From Gilvimarinus sp. DA14 (lineage in GTDB: Bacteria; Pseudomonadota; Gammaproteobacteria; Pseudomonadales; Cellvibrionaceae): 64,000 nucleotides of DNA. Shown here in pieces: positions 8,775-17,643 of the stretch (position 1 is the stretch's first letter; every line of letters begins with the position of its first letter). Location of the stretch: NCBI RefSeq assembly GCF_024204685.1, contig NZ_CP100350.1:3622501-3686500 (forward strand). Reading direction: 5' to 3'. The notes below the pieces were generated by a model. The model made no database searches and was not told the DNA's origin. It saw nothing but the letters and a program-made list of their open reading frames with translations. A program made the translations under genes and the position numbers.

Positions 8775-9863
8775 ATGGACTATCGTAATCAGCAATCCAC
8801 CGCCACAGAAAACGGCACCTTACCGACCGTCTCGCGTCCTGGCAAAAAGCTAAGGCTCAAAAAGCGCGCCGGACTGCTTCGGGATGCAGAAATTCTTACC
8901 TACCGTGGGCACGGCACAGAAAGATGCCTGCAAATTAAAGGTCGGGTGATCGAGACGGCAGGCAAGAAAACAGCGCTGTTTAAACATAATAAAAAGCTCT
9001 ACAACTTTTTCACCACGATCCGCAGCCTGCGCTCTAATGAGATTCCGGGGGCGGAGTTGGAAGCCCAGTTTCGTGGTAAAACCTACCGGTTTTACACCGA
9101 TAACGAAGGTTTCTTCTTGTTGAACTTGTGGTGTGATGATGAACCGTTAGAGCCGGGCTGGCACGCGGTTAACTTGCAGCTAATGGATTCAATCGGGGGC
9201 AATCGTGCAACAGCGGCTGTGCATTCCTATGTGCCGCCAGCTGACTCGGAATTTGCCGTTATCAGCGATATCGATGATACGGTACTTAACAGCAGTGCCT
9301 TTAATAAAATTCAACAGGTCAAGCTAACCTTGTTTAAAGATGCAGCCAGCCGCACCGCGGTGGACGAAGTGGTGCCGCTTTACCAGCGCTTAGTTAAAGG
9401 CGCCAGCGGCCACGCGAATAACCCCATGTTCTACCTGTCGCGCAGCGGTTGGAACCTAAACAATTTGCTCGAAGAGTTTTTAGACCTAAACGAGCTACCC
9501 CCGGGGCCAATGTTTTTACGCGATCTGGCTTGGCGCGAGGCTAAATCCATAGCGCTCGGCAGCAACAACCATAAAATTGATTACATCCGCTCCTTAATGA
9601 ACACCTATCCGCACTTGTCGTTTGTACTGATCGGTGACAGCGGCCAGCACGACCCCGAAACCTTTTGGCAAATTGCCATGGAAAACCCCGGCCGCATTAA
9701 AGCGGTTTACCTGCACGACCTAGAGCGAAAATCGCGAAGAGAGGCCGTTGCGGCTATTTGCAGTGACTTACAGGCCAGAGGCGTACCCGTGGTTCACAGC
9801 ACAAAGGTGACCGGTTACGCCGAGCATATGGAAAAGTTGGGTTTGATAAAGCCGGCGGAGTGA
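8775..9863 (+). CDS. App1-like phosphatidate phosphatase domain protein (DUF2183)
   Basis: 362 residues with no signal peptide. After an N-terminal beta-rich region (about 40-155) comes the catalytic domain with 'FAVISDIDDTVLNSSAF', where DIDDT (165-169) is the HAD-like DxDxT nucleophile motif. 'MFYLSRSGWNLNNLLEEFL' and 'FVLIGDSGQHDPE' follow. This is the pattern of yeast App1 and bacterial DUF2183 proteins, Mg2+-dependent phosphatases acting on phosphatidate-type substrates. The ATG directly follows the chaB stop codon. The bacterial substrate is not established, so the lipid assignment is by family only. Confidence 0.85.
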   Translation: MDYRNQQSTATENGTLPTVSRPGKKLRLKKRAGLLRDAEILTYRGHGTERCLQIKGRVIETAGKKTALFKHNKKLYNFFTTIRSLRSNEIPGAELEAQFRGKTYRFYTDNEGFFLLNLWCDDEPLEPGWHAVNLQLMDSIGGNRATAAVHSYVPPADSEFAVISDIDDTVLNSSAFNKIQQVKLTLFKDAASRTAVDEVVPLYQRLVKGASGHANNPMFYLSRSGWNLNNLLEEFLDLNELPPGPMFLRDLAWREAKSIALGSNNHKIDYIRSLMNTYPHLSFVLIGDSGQHDPETFWQIAMENPGRIKAVYLHDLERKSRREAVAAICSDLQARGVPVVHSTKVTGYAEHMEKLGLIKPAE

Positions 9864-10048
9864 AGCGCCTTACAAGCGAAATAGCGTTGTTAATCTGCGT
9901 CGATGTATGGGATATCGATGGGGGGGTTAAATCACGCACTGCTACTGCGTTCCCGTTGCCCGCGTTGGGCTTTTAGAGGTAGGTTTGTAAAATCACCCTC
10001 AAAAGCGTAATATTCCCAGCCTTTTACGGCCTACTACGCCCCTCGAAC

Positions 10049-10735
10049 ATGCTCAATCACTTTTTTCAACAGAACAATAACACCCTATCTTTTACCCGCG
10101 AGCAAGCGAGCCAGTTTGCAAAGGAAGTGGCCGGGGATTACAACCCTCTACACAATATTGATGCAAAGCGGTTTTGTGTGCCGGGCGACTTATTGTTTGC
10201 CGTGGTGCTGTTAAAGTACGGTATATCGCAGAATATGCAGTTTTCATTCGACGCGATGATCACAGAAAAGTCGGTAATTACCTTGCCGGAACCGTCTGAA
10301 ACATTGGTGTTTTCGGATGAAAATAAATCTTATGTCACTGTGAACCGCTCTGGCGATAACAATACCGACCCCACTTGTGTAGAAAGTATCATCAAGCAGT
10401 ATGTGGCTTTTTCGGGCGAAGCCTTCCCGCATATTTTAGTGCCAGCTATGTCGGCCCAAAAGGTGATGATTAACCCCAAGCGTCCCATGGTGATGTACCA
10501 GAGCATGTCGGTTCAATTCGACCGCACTGATATTCAAAACCCTTTACTGGAACCTCTGGCCGCCATCTTCACCTGCGATGGCAAGCGCGGCAGCCTCACC
10601 TTGCCATTTAACTGGAAAGACGGCGATGAGCTTGTCGGAAAAGGCGAAAAAATCATGCTCGTCTCCGGTATTATCGACTATGACAAACCCGTCATGGACG
10701 AGCTAGTTGAGCAGTACAATCAAAGCATGGCGTAA
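10049..10735 (+). CDS. DUF3581 family protein
   Basis: 228 residues, cytoplasmic. The N-terminus 'FTREQASQFAKEVAGDYNPLHNIDAKRF' resembles the entry to MaoC-like hotdog domains (GDxNPxH), followed by 'PGDLLFAVVLLKYGISQNM'. The whole protein matches the DUF3581 family that I recall from marine gammaproteobacteria. The hotdog resemblance suggests thioester or acyl binding, but the function is unknown. It stands alone, with 185 bases upstream and 148 bases downstream that hold nothing recognisable. Confidence 0.75.
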   Translation: MLNHFFQQNNNTLSFTREQASQFAKEVAGDYNPLHNIDAKRFCVPGDLLFAVVLLKYGISQNMQFSFDAMITEKSVITLPEPSETLVFSDENKSYVTVNRSGDNNTDPTCVESIIKQYVAFSGEAFPHILVPAMSAQKVMINPKRPMVMYQSMSVQFDRTDIQNPLLEPLAAIFTCDGKRGSLTLPFNWKDGDELVGKGEKIMLVSGIIDYDKPVMDELVEQYNQSMA

Positions 10736-10883
10736 ATTGCCGGGTGGAGGCAGGAGCACGCGGTATGTGGTGGGGTATGTTCAAGAAACCTCCGATTAAT
10801 TTTTCTGCGGTCTTGGAGCGACTCCCAAACCTCTATTCCGTAAGTTGCCAGATTTGCGACGGCGGCGTTTGAAACACACAACA

Positions 10884-12686
10884 TCAATGCTCCTCAGACT
10901 GCTGCAGGGCCCACAGCTGTGCGTAGCGGCCACCGCGCTCTAGCAGCTCTCGGTGGCTACCTTGTTCTGCCAATTCGCCATCGTGGAGTACCAGTATCTG
11001 GTCTGCGTCCACCACCGTGGAAAGCCGGTGCGCAATCACGAGGCTAGTGTGGCCGCTGGAGACTTCTCGCATGGCGGTAAGTATCGCCGCTTCGGCATGG
11101 GAATCCAGCGCCGAGGTGGCCTCGTCAAACATCAAAATGGGCGCGTTCTTAAGCAGCACGCGGGCAATGGCAATGCGCTGCTTTTCACCGCCCGAGACTT
11201 TCAAGCCCCGCTCGCCTACCAGAGTTTTGTCACCCTCGGGCAGGGCGGCGATAAACCCATCCAGGTGCGCCATGGTAATGGCCCGGTCAATGGCCTCGTC
11301 CGGGGCCTCGGGATTGCCGTAGGCTATATTGGCGCGAATGCTGGTGTTAAACAGCACCGTGTCTTGCGGCACCACGGCGATGGCTCGGCGCAGCGAGTCC
11401 AGGGTCACCTCTCGAATGTCCTGCCCATCAATGGCGATGGAGCCGCCGTCCACATCGTAAAAGCGATACAGCAACCGGGCGATGGTGCTTTTGCCCGCGC
11501 CCGAGGCGCCCACAATCGCCAGCCTTTGCCCCGGCGCCACGCGAAACGACAAATCCGTAAAGGTGGCTCGCTCGGGCCTGTAGCCAAACGCCACGTTTCT
11601 AAACTCAATTTCTCCGGCGGTTACCTTTAAAGGCTCGGCGTTAGGCGCATCTACAATACGCGGCGCACGCTTTAACAGCCCCAGCATATTTTCCAAATCG
11701 GTCAACGCCCGGCGCATCTCCCGGTACACAAACCCGAGAAAGTTCAGCGGAATAAACAGTTGAATCATATAGGCATTCACCATGGCCAGATCACCCAGTG
11801 TCATCTCCTCGGCAATCACCGACTGCGCCGCCATGGTAATCATGCCGGTAATGGCGGCGGCGATAATCAGCGCCTGGCCCGAATTGAGCGCCAGCAGCGA
11901 CATGCGGTTTTTCAGTTTGGCCTGCTCCCAGTCGGCCAGAAACTCGTCGTAGGTCTGCGCCTCAAAGTTCTCGTTATTAAAGTACTTAACCGTCTCGTAA
12001 TTGAGCAAACTGTCCACGGCCCGGGTATTGGTGGACGAGTCCGCCCGGTTGGCTTCGCGCACAAAGCGGGTGCGCCACTCGGTGGTAAACACCGTAAAGC
12101 CAATATAAACGCACACCGCCGCCAGAATAATCAGCGCGTACCAGGCGGAAAAAGCAAAGGTAAAAATTGCCGCCACCATAAAAATTTCAAACAGGGTGGG
12201 GACAATATTGAACATCAAAAAGCGCATTAAAAAACTGATGGCACTGGTGCCGCGCTCGATATCTCGGCTAATACCCCCAGTCTGGCGGCTGAGGTGAAAA
12301 TCCAGCTCCAGCCGGTGCAAATGCCGAAACACCCGCAGCCCAATCCGGCGCATGGCCCGCTCGGTCACCCGGCTGAAAATGGCATCGCGCAGTTCACCAA
12401 AAAACACCCCGCCAAAGCGCAAAAAACCGTAAAACAGCAAAAACGCCAGGGGCAAAACCAGCTCCGGCTGCAGGCTTCGGTCCACCCCATCCACAATATG
12501 CTTCAGCGCCCAGGGCATGGACAAAGTCGCCCCTTTGGCCGCCAATAGCGCCGCAATGGCCAGCACAACCCGCCATTTGTAATCCCACAAATAGGGCCAG
12601 ATATAGCCCCACACCTGCCGCAGGTTCAGCCGGGGCACTGAAGGGTCGGGCGCCGAAGGGGGCAATTTACTAGACATACCGCGCAT
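10884..12686 (-). CDS. Atm1/HMT1-type ABC exporter (fused permease and ATPase)
   Basis: 600 residues from ATG 12686, preceded by GGAAG at five bases. The frame is open to 12962, but that extension is low-complexity and lacks a ribosome-binding site. Residues about 20-330 form a six-helix permease with the Atm1-family signature 'LLNYETVKYFNNENFEAQTY'. The ATPase (about 350-590) has Walker A 'GASGAGKST', signature 'VSGGEKQRIAIARV', Walker B 'ILMFDEATSALD' and the H-loop 'LVIAHRLST'. Relatives export glutathione-metal or glutathione-sulfur species from the cytoplasm. The gene is divergent from a conserved unknown gene. The substrate is inferred from subfamily resemblance. Confidence 0.88.
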   Translation of the reverse strand: MRGMSSKLPPSAPDPSVPRLNLRQVWGYIWPYLWDYKWRVVLAIAALLAAKGATLSMPWALKHIVDGVDRSLQPELVLPLAFLLFYGFLRFGGVFFGELRDAIFSRVTERAMRRIGLRVFRHLHRLELDFHLSRQTGGISRDIERGTSAISFLMRFLMFNIVPTLFEIFMVAAIFTFAFSAWYALIILAAVCVYIGFTVFTTEWRTRFVREANRADSSTNTRAVDSLLNYETVKYFNNENFEAQTYDEFLADWEQAKLKNRMSLLALNSGQALIIAAAITGMITMAAQSVIAEEMTLGDLAMVNAYMIQLFIPLNFLGFVYREMRRALTDLENMLGLLKRAPRIVDAPNAEPLKVTAGEIEFRNVAFGYRPERATFTDLSFRVAPGQRLAIVGASGAGKSTIARLLYRFYDVDGGSIAIDGQDIREVTLDSLRRAIAVVPQDTVLFNTSIRANIAYGNPEAPDEAIDRAITMAHLDGFIAALPEGDKTLVGERGLKVSGGEKQRIAIARVLLKNAPILMFDEATSALDSHAEAAILTAMREVSSGHTSLVIAHRLSTVVDADQILVLHDGELAEQGSHRELLERGGRYAQLWALQQSEEH

Positions 12687-12946
12687 TGATGCTTCCGAAT
12701 GGGAGTTTGGGAGTAGTTTACGCGAGTGTGGGAGGTGGTGTTGGGGTAAAGGTGATTGGCGTCGCGGGCATAGTCGCCGAGCAATCATTAGCGGTAAGTG
12801 AGGGGAAGTCCCTGACAGCTTCAGGATGTTACTGCTTAAGGTCTTACGCCTTATTGAGGTTACGGCTGAAGTCTTAGCGTATGCTCTATACTCCCTGTGG
12901 TCGCACAAATGCGTTTGATACTTTCCATGCTCTGAGAGGAATCCCA

Positions 12947-14362
12947 ATGACACAACGCCCAATACAGCCCAGAAGCAAAGCTTTAGAGGTTAATTTAGAC
13001 GCTTCTCGTTACGGCTCCTTTGCCGAGATTGGTGCCGGCCAGGAGGTGGTGCGCTGGTTTTTTCAGGCCGGTGGTGCCGCCGGTACTATCGCCAAGAGTA
13101 TATCGGCCTACGACATGAAAGTGAGCGACGCGATTTACGGTAAATGCGCTCGCTATGTGTGCCGGGAGCGCTTAGAGGCCATGCTGCGTTACGAATACGA
13201 TTTAAACCTGGAGCGTTTGAGCACTGACCGGGGTGAGTCGACGGCCTTTTTCTCGTTTGCCGATACCGTATCAGCCCGCAACTTTCACGGTACCAATGAG
13301 TGCCATGGTTGGTTGGGTATTCGTTTTCAGGCGAGTCCGCTCGCGCCGCCCAGTGAAATCATTATTCATGTGCGCATGCTGGATAACGAAAACTCATTAC
13401 AGCAGGAAGCCCTGGGTATTGTGGGCGTTAATTTAATATACGGTGCCTGTTTTTTAAGTGACGACCCGGAAAAGTTAGTGAAGTCTCTGCTAGATGGCTT
13501 AAGTACCGACCGCATTGAAATTGACATGGTGGAGTTTGTGGGCGATGCGTTTGCGGAGGTGGATAATAGAATTATCAGTTTGCGCTTAGTGCAGCTGGGC
13601 TTAAGCGGCGCGGCCATGTTTGCCGCCGATGGCAGTGTTTTACAGCCGTCTGAGCACTTGCGTAAGCGGCCGCTATTGGTTGAGCGCGGGCGCTTTAGGC
13701 CAGTGACCCACGTAAACCTGGATATGCTAAACGCCGCGCTTCAAGATTTTGAGAATGAAGAGGACATAGAGCCCGGCGAGACTTTGGCGATTATGGAAAT
13801 CACCATGAATAACTTGCACACCGGCGATGAAATTGACCTGCAAGACTTTATCAGTCGCGCCGAGGTGTTAGAGGCGACGGGCTACACCGTGCTGATATCT
13901 GATTTTCCCGAATATTATCGCCTGGCGGCGTATTTAGCTCGCTACACCAATCGCCGTATTGGCTTAACCATGGGCGCGCATAGCTTGTGTGAGCTATTCC
14001 AGGAGCACTACTACGACCACTTGGCCGGTGGCATTTTAGAAGGCTTTGGCCGACTGTTTAAAAACAATCTTAAATTGTATATATATCCCTTCAAAGACCC
14101 GGAAACCGGCACGCTGGCTAAGGTAAACAACTTGCGAGTCCCAGAGAAGCAGAGCCCTTTGTATGACTACCTGGTCAATCGAGGTTGCATAGCCCAGATT
14201 GAGGGTTACAACGAGGAATACCTGTCGATTTTCTCGCCCGATGTGCTTAAGAAAATTGTGTGTCACCAGCCCGGTTGGGAAACCATGGTGCCTAAGGTAG
14301 TGGCGAAAAAGATTCAGGACAACAATCTGTTCCAGCACGCGGTAAAGTGCGATACGGATTAG
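12947..14362 (+). CDS. Conserved protein of unknown function (~470 residues)
   Basis: 471 residues from ATG 12947 with GAGAGGA upstream; the frame is open further upstream but without support. It is soluble, with no signal peptide. Characteristic stretches are 'FAEIGAGQEVVRWFFQAGGA', 'AGTIAKSISAYDMKVSDAIY' and 'ARYTNRRIGLTMGAHSLCEL'. I recognise the family as long, strongly conserved proteins in Bacteroidetes and gammaproteobacteria. Their database labels (nicotinate-nucleotide adenylyltransferase, TonB receptor) do not fit the sequence. No nucleotidyltransferase HxGH motif is present here. The gene is monocistronic. I assign no function. Confidence 0.8.
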   Translation: MTQRPIQPRSKALEVNLDASRYGSFAEIGAGQEVVRWFFQAGGAAGTIAKSISAYDMKVSDAIYGKCARYVCRERLEAMLRYEYDLNLERLSTDRGESTAFFSFADTVSARNFHGTNECHGWLGIRFQASPLAPPSEIIIHVRMLDNENSLQQEALGIVGVNLIYGACFLSDDPEKLVKSLLDGLSTDRIEIDMVEFVGDAFAEVDNRIISLRLVQLGLSGAAMFAADGSVLQPSEHLRKRPLLVERGRFRPVTHVNLDMLNAALQDFENEEDIEPGETLAIMEITMNNLHTGDEIDLQDFISRAEVLEATGYTVLISDFPEYYRLAAYLARYTNRRIGLTMGAHSLCELFQEHYYDHLAGGILEGFGRLFKNNLKLYIYPFKDPETGTLAKVNNLRVPEKQSPLYDYLVNRGCIAQIEGYNEEYLSIFSPDVLKKIVCHQPGWETMVPKVVAKKIQDNNLFQHAVKCDTD

Positions 14363-14743
14363 CTGAAAACTCTTTTGAATGAAACCCTCGGTTAGGCGGG
14401 CCAGCGTAACGCTTTTGCGCCGTACTTGTGCTGTGATTCTGAGGACGGCTTAGTTAATTGCGCTTCAATACCATCGCGTTAAAGTTGAATAAGCTTTCCT
14501 CAGTATTCCGGCAGTATATAGCCGACCTGGCTTAATTCGCACTGCGCCCTCCCTAATTGCACTTTCAGCACATACGTTCTGCGGCGCACAGCATTGTCCT
14601 ACCCTTCAAATCCTTATTCTTCAAAATAGTGGCTTAGGTAATCTCCTGAGTTTTGGCCTTATGGACGAAAAAGTGTCAATTTTCGATTAATTTCGTTACA
14701 ATCATGAGTGGTCACATTCGGTCAATAATAAACATGAGCTGCC
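14363..14743. other. Intergenic stretch with no recognised element
   Basis: 381 bases between the conserved unknown gene and the glycosidase lipoprotein. No open frame with coding character, tRNA or clear terminator was found. The last 60 bases are A/T-rich (around 14685-14705) and probably hold the lipoprotein promoter, but no convincing -35/-10 pair stands out. Confidence 0.4.
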
Positions 14744-15772
14744 ATGAATAAAACTATCTGCCTAGTCATCTGGATTTTCCTACTTTCTGCCTGTGCCCAA
14801 GTAACGCCTTCCGGCACCGATAAAATCGCTGATAAGCCTCTGTATCGCGATGCGACTTACGATGGCGCCGCTGATCCTTTGGTCATTTGGAATCATCAGG
14901 AAGAAAGGTGGTTTATGTTTTACACCAACCGCCGCGCGAGCATTTTGCAAGACAGCTCGGCTGAAGATAATAGCGTGGCCTGGGTGCATGGCACGCCCAT
15001 TGGTATTGCCGAATCCACAGATGGTGGCGCCACTTGGAGCTATCGTGCCGACGCCAATATTAACTACGGTGGCGATGAGGTGACTTACTGGGCACCCGAG
15101 GTGATTCACCATGACGGTACTTACCATATGTACCTAACCATAGTGCCGGGCATTTTTAACGACTGGAATCACCCTCGCAACATCGTGCACCTTACCAGTC
15201 AAAACTTACTTGATTGGGAGTTTCAATCCGAACTGCCGTTGGTCCATAACAAGGTTATCGATGCGTCGGTTTACCAGCTGCCCAACGGCCATTGGCGCCT
15301 GTGGTACAACAATGAGAAAGACGGAAAATCCATTTACTACGCAGACAGCCCGGACCTTTACCAGTGGCAGGACAAGGGCAAAATAGGCGCGGATGTGGTG
15401 AGCCGAGGAGAGGGCCCCACGGTTTTCGAATGGCAAGACCGCTATTTTATGATTATCGACGAATGGAAAGGGCTGGCAGTCTATCACTCAACGAATTTGG
15501 TTGACTGGCAACGTCAACCGCAGCGCATTTTGGCGACCCCAGGTACGGGCCCTGAAGATGGCGTAAAAGGGCAACATGCCCATGTTGTCGTCAATAATGA
15601 TCGCGCTTATATTTTCTACTTTGTACATGCCGGGCAAGCCGCTGATAACAAGAATGCGAGCGCGTATGAACAGGCGCGCACGTTAATTCAGGTGGCCGAG
15701 CTGCAATATGTCGACGGGGAAATAGTGGTCGATCGCAATGCGCCCGTAAAAATTAATTTAACGGCGCCTTAG
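14744..15772 (+). CDS. Lipoprotein glycoside hydrolase, five-bladed propeller (GH43/GH117-like)
   Basis: 342 residues. The signal 'ICLVIWIFLLSAC' contains a lipobox (LSAC), so the mature protein is lipid-anchored. The fold signature is repeated propeller blades: 'YDGAADPLVIWNHQEERWFM' with an early Asp after small residues as in GH43, 'VTYWAPEVIHHDGTYHMYLT', 'VIDASVYQLPNGHWRLWYNN' and 'SRGEGPTVFEWQDRYFMI'. These Asp and Glu positions are where the GH43/GH32/GH117 clan places its catalytic acids. The likely job is cleaving short side-chain or oligosaccharide units at the cell surface. It has no cluster partners. The family number is uncertain; the propeller-glycosidase call is good. Confidence 0.75.
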   Translation: MNKTICLVIWIFLLSACAQVTPSGTDKIADKPLYRDATYDGAADPLVIWNHQEERWFMFYTNRRASILQDSSAEDNSVAWVHGTPIGIAESTDGGATWSYRADANINYGGDEVTYWAPEVIHHDGTYHMYLTIVPGIFNDWNHPRNIVHLTSQNLLDWEFQSELPLVHNKVIDASVYQLPNGHWRLWYNNEKDGKSIYYADSPDLYQWQDKGKIGADVVSRGEGPTVFEWQDRYFMIIDEWKGLAVYHSTNLVDWQRQPQRILATPGTGPEDGVKGQHAHVVVNNDRAYIFYFVHAGQAADNKNASAYEQARTLIQVAELQYVDGEIVVDRNAPVKINLTAP

Positions 15773-15834
15773 GGGCTGTCTGTACGGTGGACGTGCATGG
15801 ATGCAGGAGGTAGAGCAAAGCAGGAGCAGTTGCC

Positions 15835-15926
15835 GAGGCGGGGGAGTGCATGGCGCACGTCTGTGTGCGCCGCCCTTCGGGCAGCCTCATCGGCTGTGCA
15901 AAATGGCTGTCCTACCACTTTGTGAC
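15835..15926. repeat. Hairpin-rich repeat, copy A
   Basis: A segment of about 90 bases starting GAGGCGGGGGAG and ending near CACTTTGTGACC, closely matching 17631-17721. It contains the hairpin GGCGCAC/GTGCGCC (15852-15858 and 15865-15871), then CCCTTCGGG, then a second imperfect hairpin. Its first bases resemble the 3' end of ssrA. Copies A and C enclose the nucleotidyltransferase remnant and higBA. Confidence 0.65.
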
Positions 15927-16032
15927 CGAAAATTGCTCCATGCATTTTCGGCATTTCCGCCATCCTTGGCGGTCAACCCCCGTCCTATTCAAAATACTAT
16001 AGTTATTTGAAGAGACTTGTCGAAATCACTCT

Positions 16033-16322
16033 ATGAACCGTGGAAAAGCCCTGAAATTGCTTGAATCTTGCAAAGCTGAGCTTAAAAGTCAGTTTGGCGT
16101 GAGTGGCTTTATCTGTTTGGCTCTACCGCCCGCGATGATGCTCACGAGAACAGCGACATTGATATTTTGGTCAACTTCGATGGACCGGCGACCGCTAAAC
16201 GCTATTTCGGGGTCCAGTTCTTCTTAGAGGATTTATTTGGTTGTTCAGTAGATTTGGTCACGCAAAAGGCATTGCGTGCAGAACTGCGGCCTTATGTTGA
16301 ACGCGAGCGAATTCATGTCTAG
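16033..16322 (+). pseudogene. MntA-like nucleotidyltransferase, frameshifted
   Basis: The frame from ATG 16033 reads 'MNRGKALKLLESCKAELKSQ' and 'FGVSG', then loses homology. The -1 frame continues it exactly with 'LYLFGSTARDDAHENSDIDI' and 'LVNFDG', ending at TAG 16320-16322. GSTAR...DID is the catalytic core of minimal nucleotidyltransferases (MntA, the antitoxin of HEPN/MNT pairs, which AMPylates its HEPN toxin). A single missing base near 16108 explains the break, so the gene is inactive or there is a sequencing error. No HEPN toxin gene is next to it. It abuts the higBA pair, suggesting a decaying toxin-antitoxin cluster. Confidence 0.8.
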
Positions 16323-16348
16323 GTACGTTCCGGTTCGATTCGTATCAA

Positions 16349-16720
16349 CTAAGACGCTCGTGCCTGCGGTGGCTTAATCAAAGATTCTGCCGGAATGCCC
16401 AATCCTTCATGCAATTTCCATATCATTTTTAGTGTGAGGGAGCGCTTATGATTGAGAATTTCGTAAACGCGATTGCTCTTACCAATCATGGGCTCGAGAT
16501 CTTTCACAGTTAGCCCTTTGCGCTCCATTTCAAATTTAATTGCCTCCACAGGGTCGGGCAATTCCATAGGAAAGTGCCTGGCTTCATAGGCCTCAACAAG
16601 CGTCACCAGTACATCCAGTTTTTCACCTTCTGGCGTGTCTTGGTCTGCCATCATCAGACTTTCAATCTCTTTCAACGCCGCATGGTAGTCGGCATCAGTT
16701 TTAATTGGTTTGATGTCCAT
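16349..16720 (-). CDS. higA: Antitoxin HigA (COG5499-type HTH)
   Basis: 123 residues. The N-terminal half is acidic and helical ('DADYHAALKEIESLMMADQD' and 'LDVLVTLVEAYEARHFPM'). The C-terminal half is an XRE-type helix-turn-helix: 'IKFEMERKGLTVKDLEPMIG', then 'KSNRVYEILNHKRSLTLKMI'. This is the layout of HigA antitoxins of the higBA type, where the antitoxin is encoded second. It should bind HigB and repress the operon at a palindrome upstream of higB (17067-17085). The gene follows higB after 33 bases on the same strand. It converges with the nucleotidyltransferase remnant. Confidence 0.9.
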   Translation of the reverse strand: MDIKPIKTDADYHAALKEIESLMMADQDTPEGEKLDVLVTLVEAYEARHFPMELPDPVEAIKFEMERKGLTVKDLEPMIGKSNRVYEILNHKRSLTLKMIWKLHEGLGIPAESLIKPPQARAS

Positions 16721-16753
16721 CGTGATTACCTTTGTTTCTACCGTTTAGGGCGG

Positions 16754-17056
16754 TTAGATCGTTTGTACGTCAATTTTGTCATACTGCTCATGGGTGCCGA
16801 TAAATCGAATATATACGACTCGGTAGGCATAATTGATCCAGGCGACCAGTCGATACTTGTTTCCGGCAATATTGAATACTACGCGTCCATCTTTGAGGAT
16901 GCTGGCATTACCAAATTCTTGCTTCAGATCTGCCGGGCTACTCCAGTCAGCCGCTAGCGTATGCCGGTACCAGGCAAGCGTTGGCTCTTTGGCATCCATG
17001 CACTCTGGGTAGTCTTCCCAAAATGCCCTTAGTGTGGAGAGGGCGATTATTCTCAT
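16754..17056 (-). CDS. higB: Toxin HigB (RelE-fold mRNA interferase)
   Basis: 100 residues, matching HigB: 'MRIIALSTLRAFWEDYPECM', 'LAWYRHTLAADWSSPADLKQ', 'EFGNASILKDGRVVFNIAGN', then 'KYRLVAWINYAYRVVYIRFI' and 'GTHEQYDKI'. HigB is a ribosome-dependent endoribonuclease cleaving translated mRNA; the lysine, arginine and C-terminal 'THxxYD' positions typical of the family are present. Toxin-before-antitoxin order fits higBA. It appears intact, unlike the neighbouring nucleotidyltransferase. Confidence 0.9.
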   Translation of the reverse strand: MRIIALSTLRAFWEDYPECMDAKEPTLAWYRHTLAADWSSPADLKQEFGNASILKDGRVVFNIAGNKYRLVAWINYAYRVVYIRFIGTHEQYDKIDVQTI

Positions 17057-17066
17057 AATATGAGTT

Positions 17067-17085
17067 TAGTCCCATTTTGGGACTA
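17067..17085. promoter_or_regulatory. Palindromic operator upstream of higBA
   Basis: TAGTCCC (17067-17073) and GGGACTA (17079-17085) are perfect inverted arms around ATTTT. They lie 10 bases before the higB start codon on the minus strand, where a HigA dimer would block initiation. The role is inferred from position and symmetry. Confidence 0.55.
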
Positions 17086-17099
17086 TGGCAACAATAAGG

Positions 17100-17587
17100 A
17101 TGGCACAGGTTGGATTAATCATGCCGATAGTAGACAAGCCGGGAGGCGGGGGGTGTACTTGGGTGCTCAGCCTAGGCTGCCCTCTCTGCCGCGGCGCGGC
17201 ATTCACCTTGTCCTTGGCCCCAACCCTTCGGGCGTGTTCGCGGTACAAAATGTTTGACCACCAGGGACTAATCCGTCCGGAGCGGATGAGTGCAGCTTTA
17301 GCTGGCCGAAGGCTGAACCACATGGATGTGGTGAATACCCGTGGAAATGCAGATATTGCAGGAGCAAATCTCTGTCCGGCATTTTGTGGTCGCTCCTGCG
17401 CCCTTCGGGGTCGGCCCGCTAGCGTAGCTAGTGGTCGTTCGGCGGCGCAAAATGCGGCGCATATTAAACACTTGCCTCACCCTGCGCCCGCGACAAAGCT
17501 GGCTCCGCGAGCGTGCGAGTGTTTTGGGTCTTAGTGCTTCCATGCACGTCAAACACTCTTCGGGGGACACTCTTTACTCGCACCACA
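17100..17587. repeat. GC-rich intergenic repeat zone
   Basis: There is no credible gene. The stretch contains diverged relatives of repeat copies A and C. Around 17143 is GGGAGGCGGGGGGTG with a later CCCTTCGGGCG and GTACAAAATG. Around 17390-17460 is GCGCCCTTCGGGG followed by GGCGCAAAATGC. Imperfect hairpins occur throughout. It looks like a pile-up of one repeat family rather than regulatory DNA. Confidence 0.45.
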
Positions 17588-17625
17588 AACAAAAAAGGCC
17601 ACCCAGTTGGGTGACCTTGTTTGTT
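17588..17625 (-). terminator. Second terminator beside the duplicated ssrA 3' end
   Basis: On the minus strand, AAGGTCACCC and GGGTGGCCTT form a stem around AACT, followed by TTTTGTTTG. It directly follows the copy of the ssrA 3' end at 17626-17643, in the place a native ssrA terminator would occupy before an island inserted. Confidence 0.7.
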
Positions 17626-17643
17626 TGGTGGAGGCGGGGGGAG
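17626..17643. repeat. Duplicated ssrA 3'-end sequence (att-like)
   Basis: The 18 bases TGGTGGAGGCGGGGGGAG are identical to the 3' end of ssrA at 17800-17817, in the same orientation. Exact duplication of a tmRNA 3' end next to another terminator is the usual scar of an integrase that targets ssrA. No integrase gene remains in the window. Confidence 0.65.

Noticed and set aside
12687-12962. N-terminal extension of the ABC exporter
   Set aside because: It has low-complexity composition and lacks a ribosome-binding site; ATG 12686 has GGAAG at five bases and matches the family start.
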